Positions 26,529-34,328 of a stretch of DNA of 64,000 nucleotides are shown piece by piece. A model generated the notes under the pieces. It made no database searches and had not been told where the DNA came from. It saw only the letters and a program-made list of their open reading frames with translations. This DNA is from Paenibacillus lautus NBRC 15380 (lineage in GTDB: Bacteria; Bacillota; Bacilli; Paenibacillales; Paenibacillaceae): assembly GCF_004000945.1 (NCBI RefSeq), contig NZ_BIMF01000014.1:62001-126000 (forward strand), in the 5' to 3' direction. The position numbers were made by a program, and so were the translations under genes. Each line of letters begins with the position of its first letter. Position 1 is the stretch's first letter.

Positions 26529-28199
26529 CTACTGTCTGACAGGCGGCTGACGCTCCGGATTCTCGATATCGGAGAGTTCTTTTTTGCGTTCCTTGAGCAT
26601 GGCCTCGAATTTGGCATCAATATCCGCCTGATACTGCTTCAGCAGCTGATCCACATCGATTTCATCGTTGAAATATTTGGAGATCAGGCCAATATAGCTC
26701 TGCACAGACGGCTGGTAATCATGGAGTCCGCGGGCCAACACGTTGCCCGGGCTGTTCAGCCCTTCCGTATTCCCGATCGCGTCAAACGATTCGAACGTCT
26801 TCTTCATTTCCTCCGGCAGCTCGATGTCGTTAAGCAGCGGCGCCCCGTTCAAGGAGGCGTCCTTGGAATTCTGGACGGCTTCCAGGTACACCTTATATCC
26901 TTCCGGGCTGGTCAAATACATCATGAAATCCACGTTCAGGGCGCTTTGCTCCGCGTTCTTCTTCACGAAGCCGTAGAAGCCGGTATAGATGTGAATCGTT
27001 CTTGCCGGAGCCTGGACCAGCTCCCCTTCCATGGAAGGCATGTTGAAGAATCCGAAGTCGAAGGATTTCACGCCGCCGCTCTCTCCTGTTTTTTCCGCAT
27101 CGGCAAAATCCTTCGGAAGCTGCCAATAGGAGGACGGAAGCGCGACCATCGTTGCGGCCTTGCCGGTCAGAAACAGCTTGTAGGCCTGCTCCTCGGACAT
27201 GCCCATGAAACCGTCCGGCGCGTAACTGAACAGGGTTTTCAGATTCGTCATGACTTCGCGCCACGCCGGATGGCCCTCGACTTTGTACGGGCCGACTTTG
27301 TTTTTGATCGCCTGGTACATCCGCAGCTCGTTCGTCGATACTTTGGAACGGGAATCGTTGTACGGGTCGCTTAGGTCGAACTTCCAGTTATCGTCGATGT
27401 TTGGCATGTACGTATAATCTTCCGGCTTTGATTTGATCAGCTCCACGTAATTGCGGAAGTACTGGTCCGGATAAATGCGCATGAGCCAGCCCGCCTGGCC
27501 GCTCCACAGGGAGAGCGCGTTGCCGCCGATCGTGAACGGGATATAACCCGCCGCCTTCAGTTTGTCGTAGGTCGCGATGAGTTCATCGAACGTTTTAGGG
27601 GTATCGGTAATCCCCGCTTTTTCAAACATCTCTTTGTTGTACATCCAGAGGATTTGAACCGATTCAAAGTTAAGCGCTTGCAAAGTTTGCAGGTTAGGGT
27701 CATCCAGATTAACGCCCATGCCGTCCAGATTGAAGCTTTCCTTCCAAAGCTTTCCGGTGTAGGGGTTCTCCGTCTCCAGCCAAGGCTTGAAGTCCACGAA
27801 TTTCTGATCTTCGTTCAGGTCGCTGTTTTCATTCGTGTTCACAAAATCGGCCTCCGGCTCTCCGGCGGCAAACTGAGCCTGCAGCCATTCGCGGTAACCC
27901 TCTGCCGGCTTGATATCCACGACGACATTGACGTCCGGATGCTTAGTCATGTAGGCTTCGGCTACCTTGCCCCATACCTCTGCGGAGGCACCGCGCAAAG
28001 ATATTTGGATCGTACCGCTTTTTGGTTTTTCCGTATCTTCTCCGGCTGGTTCGACTGGTGTTTTGTTATCCGTTGGGGTAGGCTGTTCGGATGGTGACGG
28101 GTTAGCGGTATTGGGGCCGCTGCTGGTACAGCCCGCTGCGATGATGATCATTAGTGAGGATATCAAAATGAGGCTTACGATTTTTTTAAAATGGATCAT
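26529..28199 (-). CDS. Sugar-binding lipoprotein of the CUT1 ABC importer
   Basis: This 556-residue protein carries a lipoprotein signal (ILISSLMIIIAAGC, with the lipid-attached Cys near residue 24) and a Ser/Pro/Thr-rich linker. A family 1-type (SBP_bac_8-like) solute-binding fold follows, with VAEAYMTKHPDVNVVV near residue 82. It would deliver oligosaccharide to the two permeases next door. The ATG at 28199 is chosen because GGGGAG lies 8 bases upstream; the GTG three codons earlier abuts that site. As first gene of the operon it lies directly behind the palindromic operator at 28297-28320. The size (over 500 residues) suits large or branched glycan ligands. Confidence 0.92.
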   Translation of the reverse strand: MIHFKKIVSLILISSLMIIIAAGCTSSGPNTANPSPSEQPTPTDNKTPVEPAGEDTEKPKSGTIQISLRGASAEVWGKVAEAYMTKHPDVNVVVDIKPAEGYREWLQAQFAAGEPEADFVNTNENSDLNEDQKFVDFKPWLETENPYTGKLWKESFNLDGMGVNLDDPNLQTLQALNFESVQILWMYNKEMFEKAGITDTPKTFDELIATYDKLKAAGYIPFTIGGNALSLWSGQAGWLMRIYPDQYFRNYVELIKSKPEDYTYMPNIDDNWKFDLSDPYNDSRSKVSTNELRMYQAIKNKVGPYKVEGHPAWREVMTNLKTLFSYAPDGFMGMSEEQAYKLFLTGKAATMVALPSSYWQLPKDFADAEKTGESGGVKSFDFGFFNMPSMEGELVQAPARTIHIYTGFYGFVKKNAEQSALNVDFMMYLTSPEGYKVYLEAVQNSKDASLNGAPLLNDIELPEEMKKTFESFDAIGNTEGLNSPGNVLARGLHDYQPSVQSYIGLISKYFNDEIDVDQLLKQYQADIDAKFEAMLKERKKELSDIENPERQPPVRQ

Positions 28200-28224
28200 G
28201 ACGTTCACTCCCCTAAGCGTTTAA

Positions 28225-28238
28225 TGAATTCGCTTACA
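28225..28238. promoter_or_regulatory. cre-like site upstream of the sugar operon
   Basis: TGAATTCGCTTACA matches the cre consensus at all but one constrained position. It lies 26 bases before the lipoprotein start, between the palindromic operator and the gene, consistent with CcpA roadblock control. Confidence 0.45.
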
Positions 28239-28296
28239 TTTATGTGAAGTCTTAGATGTCTAAATTGGACCCGCATCACTCCCTTCAAGGATAACA

Positions 28297-28320
28297 GGGT
28301 GCAAAAACGTTTTTGCACCC
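28297..28320. promoter_or_regulatory. Perfect 24-bp palindromic operator for the LacI-type regulator
   Basis: The half-site GGGTGCAAAAAC is followed directly by its exact reverse complement, centred on CG. It stands between the regulator gene's terminator and the operon it probably controls. The core TGCAAAA-CG-TTTTGCA has the geometry of LacI/CcpA-family operators, and a near copy lies upstream of the regulator itself (29553). A terminator role is less likely: there is no loop and no T run directly after it on the minus strand. Confidence 0.7.
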
Positions 28321-28330
28321 TTCAAAAAAA

Positions 28331-28370
28331 AGAATCGTCCAACGAAAATTTCCGTTTTCAGGTCGATTCT
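28331..28370 (-). terminator. Terminator of the LacI-type regulator gene
   Basis: AGAATCG pairs with CGATTCT with an inner stem (AACG with CGTT). On the minus strand a run of eight T follows. The hairpin overlaps the final codons and stop of the regulator gene and separates it from the operon downstream. Confidence 0.75.
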
Positions 28371-29371
28371 CTTTCAATGACGGTACACGGCAAAACGATC
28401 GTCTGAATATCGTCAAAACGAATTTCGCCGTCAATAAGCTGCATTAACAGCTTCGCTGCTTCCAGGCCCATCTGCCGCATCGGCAGCTCGATCGATGTAA
28501 TGGATGGCCGGGCCAACTGGGAAACGGCCGTGTTATCGAATCCGATCACTGCCACGTCCTCAGGTACCTTGTAACCCAACTCCTGAGCCTTCTCGACGAC
28601 GCGGGACGCTATGACGTCGCGTCCAGCGATAATGGCGGTAGGACGCTCGACTCGGTTCAGCAGCTTCTCCGTTTCCGTATAACCGCTGTCTTCTTCGAAG
28701 GAACCGATCTCCACCAACCGCTCATCGAACCCGTCGCCTAATTCCTCCATGGCCTGGCGGTAGCCGTTATACCGGTCCAGCGAGGCATCCACTTCCAGCG
28801 AGCATGGGGTGATAAGCGCAATCCGGCGATGACCTTTGCCGATCAGATATTTAACGGCTTCATAGGCGCCTTGCTCGTTATCCGCGTTGACGCTGTGACA
28901 CACGCCGGGCATCGTCGGTCTCCCGAGCAGGACAAAAGGAAACCGGTTCTTGATCAGCTCCCCATACGGCTGGTTAATGGCCGCGCCCATCAGGATCAGC
29001 CCATCCGCCGATTGCTTGCGGTAGACGTCCAGCAGGTGATCCGCCAATTTATTTGTACTCGGCTTCTGAAAAGACAGCAGCAAATCGTAATTGTTGTCTC
29101 CAGTAGCTTCCCCAAGCCCCTTGACGACGTCGAGGAGAATGGTATTCTCCAAACCATCCACCGTATCCTCGACCACCAGGCCGATGTTGTTCGTCTTCTT
29201 CGTAACCAATCCGCGTGCGGACTGGTTCGGTCTATAATTCAGCTTCTCGATTGCATCAAATATCCGCTTCTTGGTCGCTTCCGCTACATGCGCGGAGCCA
29301 TTTACCGCAAACGACACGGTACAAACCGCTACGCCGGCCTCCCGGGCGACGTCTTTTATGGTTGCTGCCAT
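28358..29371 (-). CDS. LacI/GalR family regulator of the rhamnoside operon
   Basis: This 337-residue regulator has a LacI helix-turn-helix at residues 3-25 (ATIKDVAREAGVAVCTVSFA) with hinge helix ARGL near 53. A periplasmic-binding-like effector domain (about 60-335) follows (DGLILMGAA, VIGFDNT, TTIELPMRQMG-type end). The start at the ATG of MAATIKD is preferred, 8 bases from AAGGA; two more ATG codons lie just upstream. It sits directly upstream of the transporter-hydrolase operon, on the same strand and separated by a terminator and palindrome. It is therefore the obvious local regulator, and likely controls itself via 29553. The effector is probably the imported or processed sugar. Confidence 0.92.
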   Translation of the reverse strand: MAATIKDVAREAGVAVCTVSFAVNGSAHVAEATKKRIFDAIEKLNYRPNQSARGLVTKKTNNIGLVVEDTVDGLENTILLDVVKGLGEATGDNNYDLLLSFQKPSTNKLADHLLDVYRKQSADGLILMGAAINQPYGELIKNRFPFVLLGRPTMPGVCHSVNADNEQGAYEAVKYLIGKGHRRIALITPCSLEVDASLDRYNGYRQAMEELGDGFDERLVEIGSFEEDSGYTETEKLLNRVERPTAIIAGRDVIASRVVEKAQELGYKVPEDVAVIGFDNTAVSQLARPSITSIELPMRQMGLEAAKLLMQLIDGEIRFDDIQTIVLPCTVIEREST

Positions 29372-29464
29372 CATGATCATCCTTATCCAAAATTATAGGG
29401 GAACATTTGATTAGACTGTAAATGCAGAGCTGTAGAAGAAAAAAAGAGTTCAAACCAACACATA

Positions 29465-29478
29465 TGTAAACGCTATCA
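29465..29478. promoter_or_regulatory. cre site upstream of the LacI-type regulator
   Basis: TGTAAACGCTATCA matches TGWAANCGNTNWCA at every position, 94 bases before the regulator ATG. It suggests catabolite control of the regulator gene. Confidence 0.7.
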
Positions 29479-29552
29479 AATCCTAGCCGATTACGGCGCC
29501 TTCGCGTTGAAGAATGGAGCACCGGATGACGCACTGGTTGATATTCTCATGA

Positions 29553-29574
29553 TGCAAAACGTTTTTGCAAAAAC
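29553..29574. promoter_or_regulatory. Second operator-like palindrome, probable autoregulation site
   Basis: TGCAAAACGTTTTTGCA is a near-copy of the core of the 28297-28320 palindrome. It overlaps a second perfect palindrome, GTTTTTGCAAAAAC (29561-29574), giving phased half-sites. It lies 180 bases upstream of the regulator gene and 240 bases before the divergent GH20 gene, so it could serve either. Confidence 0.6.
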
Positions 29575-29748
29575 GATTTGTATATAAAATACACCGGTTT
29601 ATCGGCAGTGTCAATCCTGTTTTCTGTTCTTTTTTTAATGAATTCGTAAATGAATAGCTCGTCCACGAACCGCTGTACGTTTGAAGTAGGTCGTGATAAC
29701 TCCTCTAACTTTGCAAACAAAGGATTGATTTCCCGCGAAGATTCCCAT

Positions 29749-29784
29749 AACATTAAACATTATAATGATATAATGTTTAATGTT
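29749..29784. promoter_or_regulatory. Long inverted repeat over the GH20 promoter region
   Basis: AACATTAAACATTAT (29749-29763) and its exact reverse complement (29770-29784) flank AATGAT. The repeat contains TATAAT at 29761-29766 and again at 29769-29774, and it ends 30 bases before the GH20 start. A regulator dimer bound here would cover the -10. No good -35 is seen, as expected for an activated promoter. The binding protein is unknown; the AraC-type gene 3 kb downstream is one candidate. Confidence 0.6.
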
Positions 29785-29813
29785 GCAAAATCATGGATGC
29801 AGGGGGATTTCAT

Positions 29814-31730
29814 ATGAAATTTCGTTTCGAGGGCGCTATTACGGATGTCATGCCAGGCATTCAGCTGCTGCTGGATGAGCTTGGCGTTGAGCTTGAGGAA
29901 GACGGAGTCCCCGTTCAGGTCGCCTTGTCGGATGGCGATCTGGAGGTCGGCAGGGACTTGGATCATGCTTATATTCGTTACGGACGAAAACATCAATTTT
30001 TCCGGGGACTCGGCTTGCTGGTTCAACACAGCCGCCAAAGCGATACATTCCACCTTCACGAACGCCAGCAATTTGACCAAATCGGCCCGATGTTCGACCT
30101 GTCCCGCAACGCCGTGCTGACCGTGGATAGCTTCAAACTCATGCTGAACAAGATGGCCCTGATGGGAATGAACAGCGTGATGTTATACATGGAGGATACT
30201 TACGAGATCGAATACGAGCCGTATTTCGGTTATATGCGCGGTCGCTACACGCAGTCGGAGCTGAAAGAGATAGACGATTATGCCGACCAATTCGGCATCG
30301 AGGCTTTTCCAAGCATCCAAACCTTGGCGCACCTGGAGGAGTTTCTGAAGTGGGAGCCCATCAAGCATTACCGCGATACGAAGGGTGCCTTGCTCGTCGG
30401 CAGCGAGCAGACTGATTCCCTGATTGAACGGATGATCGAGGCCGCCAGCGCTCCGTTCCGCAGCAGCAAGATTCACATCGGAATGGACGAAGCGGAGGAG
30501 CTAGGACGGGGTAAGTATTTAGATCACAATGGTTATGTGAGCCGTTTCGACATTATGATCTCCCATCTGGACAAAGTCCTCGCTGCCGTCCGCAAGCGCG
30601 GTCTGAAGCCGATGATGTGGAGCGACATGTTCCTGAAGCTCGCTGCCGGCGGAGGCGGCGATGCGGCGTATTACGACAAGGGCACCTCGATTCCGGAGGA
30701 TATGGCCCGCCGCATCCCGAAGGATGTGGACATGGTGTACTGGGACTATACCCACATGGAGCCGGAGGACTATGAGAAGCTGATCGCCAATCACCGCCCG
30801 CTTGGCTGCAACCTCGTGTTTGCCGGAGCCGTCTGGATCTTTAACACATTCGGCGTCAACTACGGGTTGTCCCTGAACGCTTCGAATGTTGCGCTTCAAG
30901 TGTGCAAGCAGGAAGGAATCCGCAAGGTATACGCCACGATGTGGGGCGACGACGGCAACGAAGGAAATCCGTTCGCGGCGCTGCTCGGTCTGCAGCTTTA
31001 TGCCGAGCATGCCTACTCGGAACAGGAGCCATCCCCGGCTCAGTTGGCGGAACGGGTGAAATTCTGTACGGGCATCGACATGGAGGCGTTCCTCCTGCTG
31101 AAGGATCTGGACGAGATTCCCGGCCAGGAGCCGAACAACGCCAAACAGAGCAACCCCTCAAAATTTTTGCTGTATCAGGACGTGCTCCTCGGGATGTTCG
31201 ACAAACAGATCGAAGGCCTGGACCTCTCGAACCACTATGCCGAGCTGGAGCAAAACCTCCGCGCGAAGCGCGATAGCGGCGCCGAGCTGGACTACCTGTT
31301 CGAGATGCCGGAGAAGCTCAGCGCCGTCCTCAAACGCAAGAGCGAAATCGGCATTCTGCTGAAGCAAGCCTATGATGCCAAGGACGCCGATACCTTAAGG
31401 CATATGGCCAAGAACGTGCTCCCTGCCATCTCCAAAGCCGTGCAAGAGCTGCGCATTGCCCACCGCACGCAGTGGCACCGGATGTTCAAGCCCTTTGGCT
31501 GGGAGGTCATCGACATCCGCTATGGCGGCGTCATCACCCGCCTGGACACTGCATCGTTCCGCATTCTGGAATACGTGGAGGGACGGATGGCACGGATTGA
31601 GGAGCTTGAGCAGGAACGGCTGGTGTTCAGCACGACCAACCGCGACAACCACAAAGGGGTCGGCTGGTGCAGCCATTATTACCGCATGGCTTCGCCGAAC
31701 GTGTTCTACCATGTGCTGAATCCTTTTTAA
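29814..31730 (+). CDS. GH20-type beta-N-acetylhexosaminidase (cytosolic, GH20C-like)
   Basis: This 638-residue protein starts at the ATG 6 bases after AGGGGGA; the ATG seven codons earlier lacks a site. The N-terminal GH20b-like domain (about 1-90) precedes the GH20 barrel (about 100-400) with the catalytic pair Asp225-Glu226 in HIGMDEAEELG. The helical C-terminal half extends to 638, as in GH20C-type enzymes. Family members remove terminal GlcNAc or GalNAc by substrate-assisted catalysis. No signal peptide is present, so it acts on imported glycans. It is followed by a strong terminator and converges with the sulfatase gene, which suggests both act on amino-sugar or sulfated host or fungal glycans; that link is inference. 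Confidence 0.88.
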   Translation: MKFRFEGAITDVMPGIQLLLDELGVELEEDGVPVQVALSDGDLEVGRDLDHAYIRYGRKHQFFRGLGLLVQHSRQSDTFHLHERQQFDQIGPMFDLSRNAVLTVDSFKLMLNKMALMGMNSVMLYMEDTYEIEYEPYFGYMRGRYTQSELKEIDDYADQFGIEAFPSIQTLAHLEEFLKWEPIKHYRDTKGALLVGSEQTDSLIERMIEAASAPFRSSKIHIGMDEAEELGRGKYLDHNGYVSRFDIMISHLDKVLAAVRKRGLKPMMWSDMFLKLAAGGGGDAAYYDKGTSIPEDMARRIPKDVDMVYWDYTHMEPEDYEKLIANHRPLGCNLVFAGAVWIFNTFGVNYGLSLNASNVALQVCKQEGIRKVYATMWGDDGNEGNPFAALLGLQLYAEHAYSEQEPSPAQLAERVKFCTGIDMEAFLLLKDLDEIPGQEPNNAKQSNPSKFLLYQDVLLGMFDKQIEGLDLSNHYAELEQNLRAKRDSGAELDYLFEMPEKLSAVLKRKSEIGILLKQAYDAKDADTLRHMAKNVLPAISKAVQELRIAHRTQWHRMFKPFGWEVIDIRYGGVITRLDTASFRILEYVEGRMARIEELEQERLVFSTTNRDNHKGVGWCSHYYRMASPNVFYHVLNPF

Positions 31731-31777
31731 GGGTTCCAACTGCTGGAATCTGCTGATACCTGTCACCATCACATAAT

Positions 31778-31806
31778 AAAAAGCCCCGGTTGCCGGGGCT
31801 TTTTTT
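31778..31806. terminator. Bidirectional terminator between GH20 and sulfatase genes
   Basis: AAAAAGCCCCGG pairs with CCGGGGCTTTTT around a TTG loop, followed by further T. The A run on the other side lets it serve the convergent sulfatase gene too. Confidence 0.9.
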
Positions 31807-31841
31807 GCATTTACCGCTGAAGATATATGCTCTATTCACGC

Positions 31842-33161
31842 TCAGGATCCGTGACGCTGCACTTCCTCATACCAGTCTCGCACATCCCGGCTAAGCCGTT
31901 CCACGATCTCGGGGTAACGGTCCGCCAGGTTGATGCGCTCTCCCGGATCCTTGGACAGATCGGACAGATGAACCTGATCGGGAACCACGCGGTCGAAATC
32001 GAGCTTCCCGTTCAGCACCAGCTTCCAATTTCCTTCACGGACAGCCAGTTGGCCTTGATACTCCCAGTACAATTGCTTATGCGGCGACGGCTCGCGCATC
32101 CGTAACATCGCCTTCAGGCTGCTCCCATCCAGCGCAACGCCTTGAAGCGGTCCTGCCGCCGGATCGACGCCCGCCAGATCCAAAAAGGTCGGTGCGATGT
32201 CCATCATGGCCGCCACCTCATCACGCACTTGCCCGCCTTCCCATCCGTTCGGCCAGCTCAGTATGGCAGGTTCGCGGATCCCGCCTTCAAACAGGCTTGC
32301 TTTATGTCCCCGGAAGATCCCAGCGCTCCCGCCGTAATAGACGTCCTCCGTCCCGTCCAGCCAGTTCCGGCTCTCGGAGGACGGTCCGTTATCGCTGGAG
32401 AAGAAAATGACCGTATCCTCGTAACAGCCGGCTTCCTTCAGGGCCTCCACGATCTCCCCGACGCCGTCGTCCACCGCGGCAATCATGGCGGCCATGACCT
32501 GCCGATCCCAAGGCAAATGCGCAAACCGGTCCATGTATTCCTGCGGCGCATGCATCGGGTAGTGCGGCGCATTGTACGACGCAAACAAGAAGAACGGAGC
32601 CTCCTGTTCCCGCGACCGCTGAATGAAATCAACCGATCGTTCCGTGATCAGTTCAGTCATGTACCGGCCGTTCTCCCAAACCTCCGTTTCGTTCTCCCAT
32701 AGATCATGCAAGGGGTTGACGCCATGGGCTTGGCCCCAATAAAAAATGTGCGAGTAAAAATCGACGCAGCCTGCCTTGAATCCGAAAAACTCATCAAATC
32801 CATGCGCATTCGGGCTGGTTTCCTCGGACAAGCCCAGATGCCATTTTCCATACAGCGCCGTCCTGTACCCGGCAGGCTTGAGCGCCTTAGCCAACGTCAC
32901 CTCGGCTGAAGGCAGTCCATGCGAGCCCCGCTTCGCCCCCAGGATCTCTCCGACTCCCGCACGGGCCGGGTACTTGCCCGTCAATAAAGAGGCTCGTGAC
33001 GGGGAGCAGACCGGGGAATTCGAATACCAATTCGTAAAACGAATGCCTTCATCAGCCAACCCGTCCAGGTGCGGGGTTTTCACGGTGTCCGAACCGTAGC
33101 ATCCAAGATCTCCATAGCCTAAGTCATCGCAATAAATCACGATAAAATTCGGTTGTTTCAT
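31842..33161 (-). CDS. Sulfatase, formylglycine (Cys) type
   Basis: This 439-residue protein has the sulfatase metal-binding start (CDDLGYGDLG, residues 11-20) and the maturation motif CSPSR (52-56), whose Cys is oxidised to formylglycine. Later markers are GKWHLG, PFFLF and SSDNGP. It would remove sulfate esters from sugars or small aromatics. There is no signal peptide, so a cytosolic location is expected. The ATG is chosen because GAGGTG lies 9 bases upstream; codons before it reach into the divergent promoter region. No sulfatase-maturing enzyme is encoded in the window, so one must come from elsewhere. It is divergent from the AraC regulator, a likely controller. Confidence 0.9.
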   Translation of the reverse strand: MKQPNFIVIYCDDLGYGDLGCYGSDTVKTPHLDGLADEGIRFTNWYSNSPVCSPSRASLLTGKYPARAGVGEILGAKRGSHGLPSAEVTLAKALKPAGYRTALYGKWHLGLSEETSPNAHGFDEFFGFKAGCVDFYSHIFYWGQAHGVNPLHDLWENETEVWENGRYMTELITERSVDFIQRSREQEAPFFLFASYNAPHYPMHAPQEYMDRFAHLPWDRQVMAAMIAAVDDGVGEIVEALKEAGCYEDTVIFFSSDNGPSSESRNWLDGTEDVYYGGSAGIFRGHKASLFEGGIREPAILSWPNGWEGGQVRDEVAAMMDIAPTFLDLAGVDPAAGPLQGVALDGSSLKAMLRMREPSPHKQLYWEYQGQLAVREGNWKLVLNGKLDFDRVVPDQVHLSDLSKDPGERINLADRYPEIVERLSRDVRDWYEEVQRHGS

Positions 33162-33316
33162 ATCTCCATTCACCTCTACTTTGCTCGACTTGTTCCTCAT
33201 CATCGTACCTTTTGGCGGACGAATACGGAATGCTCCATCCTTGCAATCGTTATACAATATGTTGCATCATAGCATTAACAAGAGAAATGATCAGGTATTG
33301 CTGCAAGGAGGAAGTT

Positions 33317-34192
33317 ATGAGCATAACAGTGAATCAGCGGCCATCCCGAGAAGAATACTTTAACAATCCGGCTCTCTTTGAGACTCAACTGGGATTATGG
33401 ATATTCAAATCCGGATCCCAGCCCTTTTTCACCGAAAAGGTCGGTCCCCGGTCTGTCGAATTTTATAGTATACATTTCGTTGCCAGCGGCAAGGTGCGGT
33501 TCGGATGGGACGGCAGCAGCGTCTCCCTCTCGGAAGGCGACCTCTTCTGCCTCTTCCCCGGCTCGGTCTATACGTATGTTAAGGACTGCGACGAGCCGTC
33601 TACCATGATCACCTGGACGGCCTTTATGGGCGAGTTGATGCCGTCCATATTGAAGCATGTCGATTTATGTCCGGAACGGCCCTATCGACGAAATGCCTTC
33701 AGGGACGATGCCCTGGCTGTCATTAAGAACATTCAGCGATTGCTCCGGCAGCCCCAGCAGGACCATAGCCTTCAGCTGATGTCGCTGGGATTCCAGTTGA
33801 TCCACAGCATCGATCCCAACCGGGATCAGCACCTTCCCGCTGCTTCGGCTCCTTCCGACTGGCTCGAGTCCGTCCCCGGATATATGGGATTGCATTGCAC
33901 GGAGAACCTGTCCGTGGAGGAACTTGCCGCGTGGGCCGGCGTGCATCGCAGTCATTTCACCCGCGCGTTTACCCGCCGATACGGTATCTCTCCGTCCCGT
34001 TATATGCAGCAGTTGATCATGGAGAAAGCGACCCGCCTGTTATCCGCCGAGGGAACCAGCATCACGCAGACTGCTTTATCCCTGGGATATTCGGATTTAT
34101 TTACGTTTTCCCGGGCTTTTACCCGGTATTTCGGCATGACGCCGAGCGCATTCGTGAAAGCGAACCGCCCATCATCAACGGCAAGCGAATAG
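33317..34192 (+). CDS. AraC family transcriptional regulator
   Basis: The 291-residue protein has an N-terminal cupin-like sensing domain (about 30-120; FYSIHFVASGKVRFGW, LSEGDLFCLFPGS). Two C-terminal helix-turn-helix motifs (about 190-285) end in FSRAFTRYFGMTPSAF, the AraC signature. The ATG follows AAGGAGG (33305-33311) by 5 bases; the longer frame from 33212 runs through the divergent promoter. It faces the sulfatase gene with 155 bases between the starts, so control of sulfatase and perhaps GH20 is likely. Effector unknown, though the cupin suggests a small sugar or sugar acid. Confidence 0.9.
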   Translation: MSITVNQRPSREEYFNNPALFETQLGLWIFKSGSQPFFTEKVGPRSVEFYSIHFVASGKVRFGWDGSSVSLSEGDLFCLFPGSVYTYVKDCDEPSTMITWTAFMGELMPSILKHVDLCPERPYRRNAFRDDALAVIKNIQRLLRQPQQDHSLQLMSLGFQLIHSIDPNRDQHLPAASAPSDWLESVPGYMGLHCTENLSVEELAAWAGVHRSHFTRAFTRRYGISPSRYMQQLIMEKATRLLSAEGTSITQTALSLGYSDLFTFSRAFTRYFGMTPSAFVKANRPSSTASE

Positions 34193-34254
34193 CAAGGAAC
34201 CGCCATGCGATAAACGATAAAGGTAGCGCCATTAGCGACCCTACATCAACGATA

Positions 34255-34282
34255 AGAGGCCATCCGATTAGGGATAGCCTCT
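34255..34282. terminator. Weak hairpin between the converging AraC and anti-sigma genes
   Basis: AGAGGC pairs with GCCTCT over a 16-base loop, followed by AGTCTTTTGC. Short stem, so only tentative. Confidence 0.35.
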
Positions 34283-34328
34283 AGTCTTTTGCATTATCTT
34301 TTTTCGTTGCGTTAAACGGTAGAACGAC

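Noticed and set aside
28297-28320. Palindrome considered as a terminator
   Set aside because: There is no loop and no T run next to it, while a proper terminator for the regulator lies at 28331-28370; an operator fits better.
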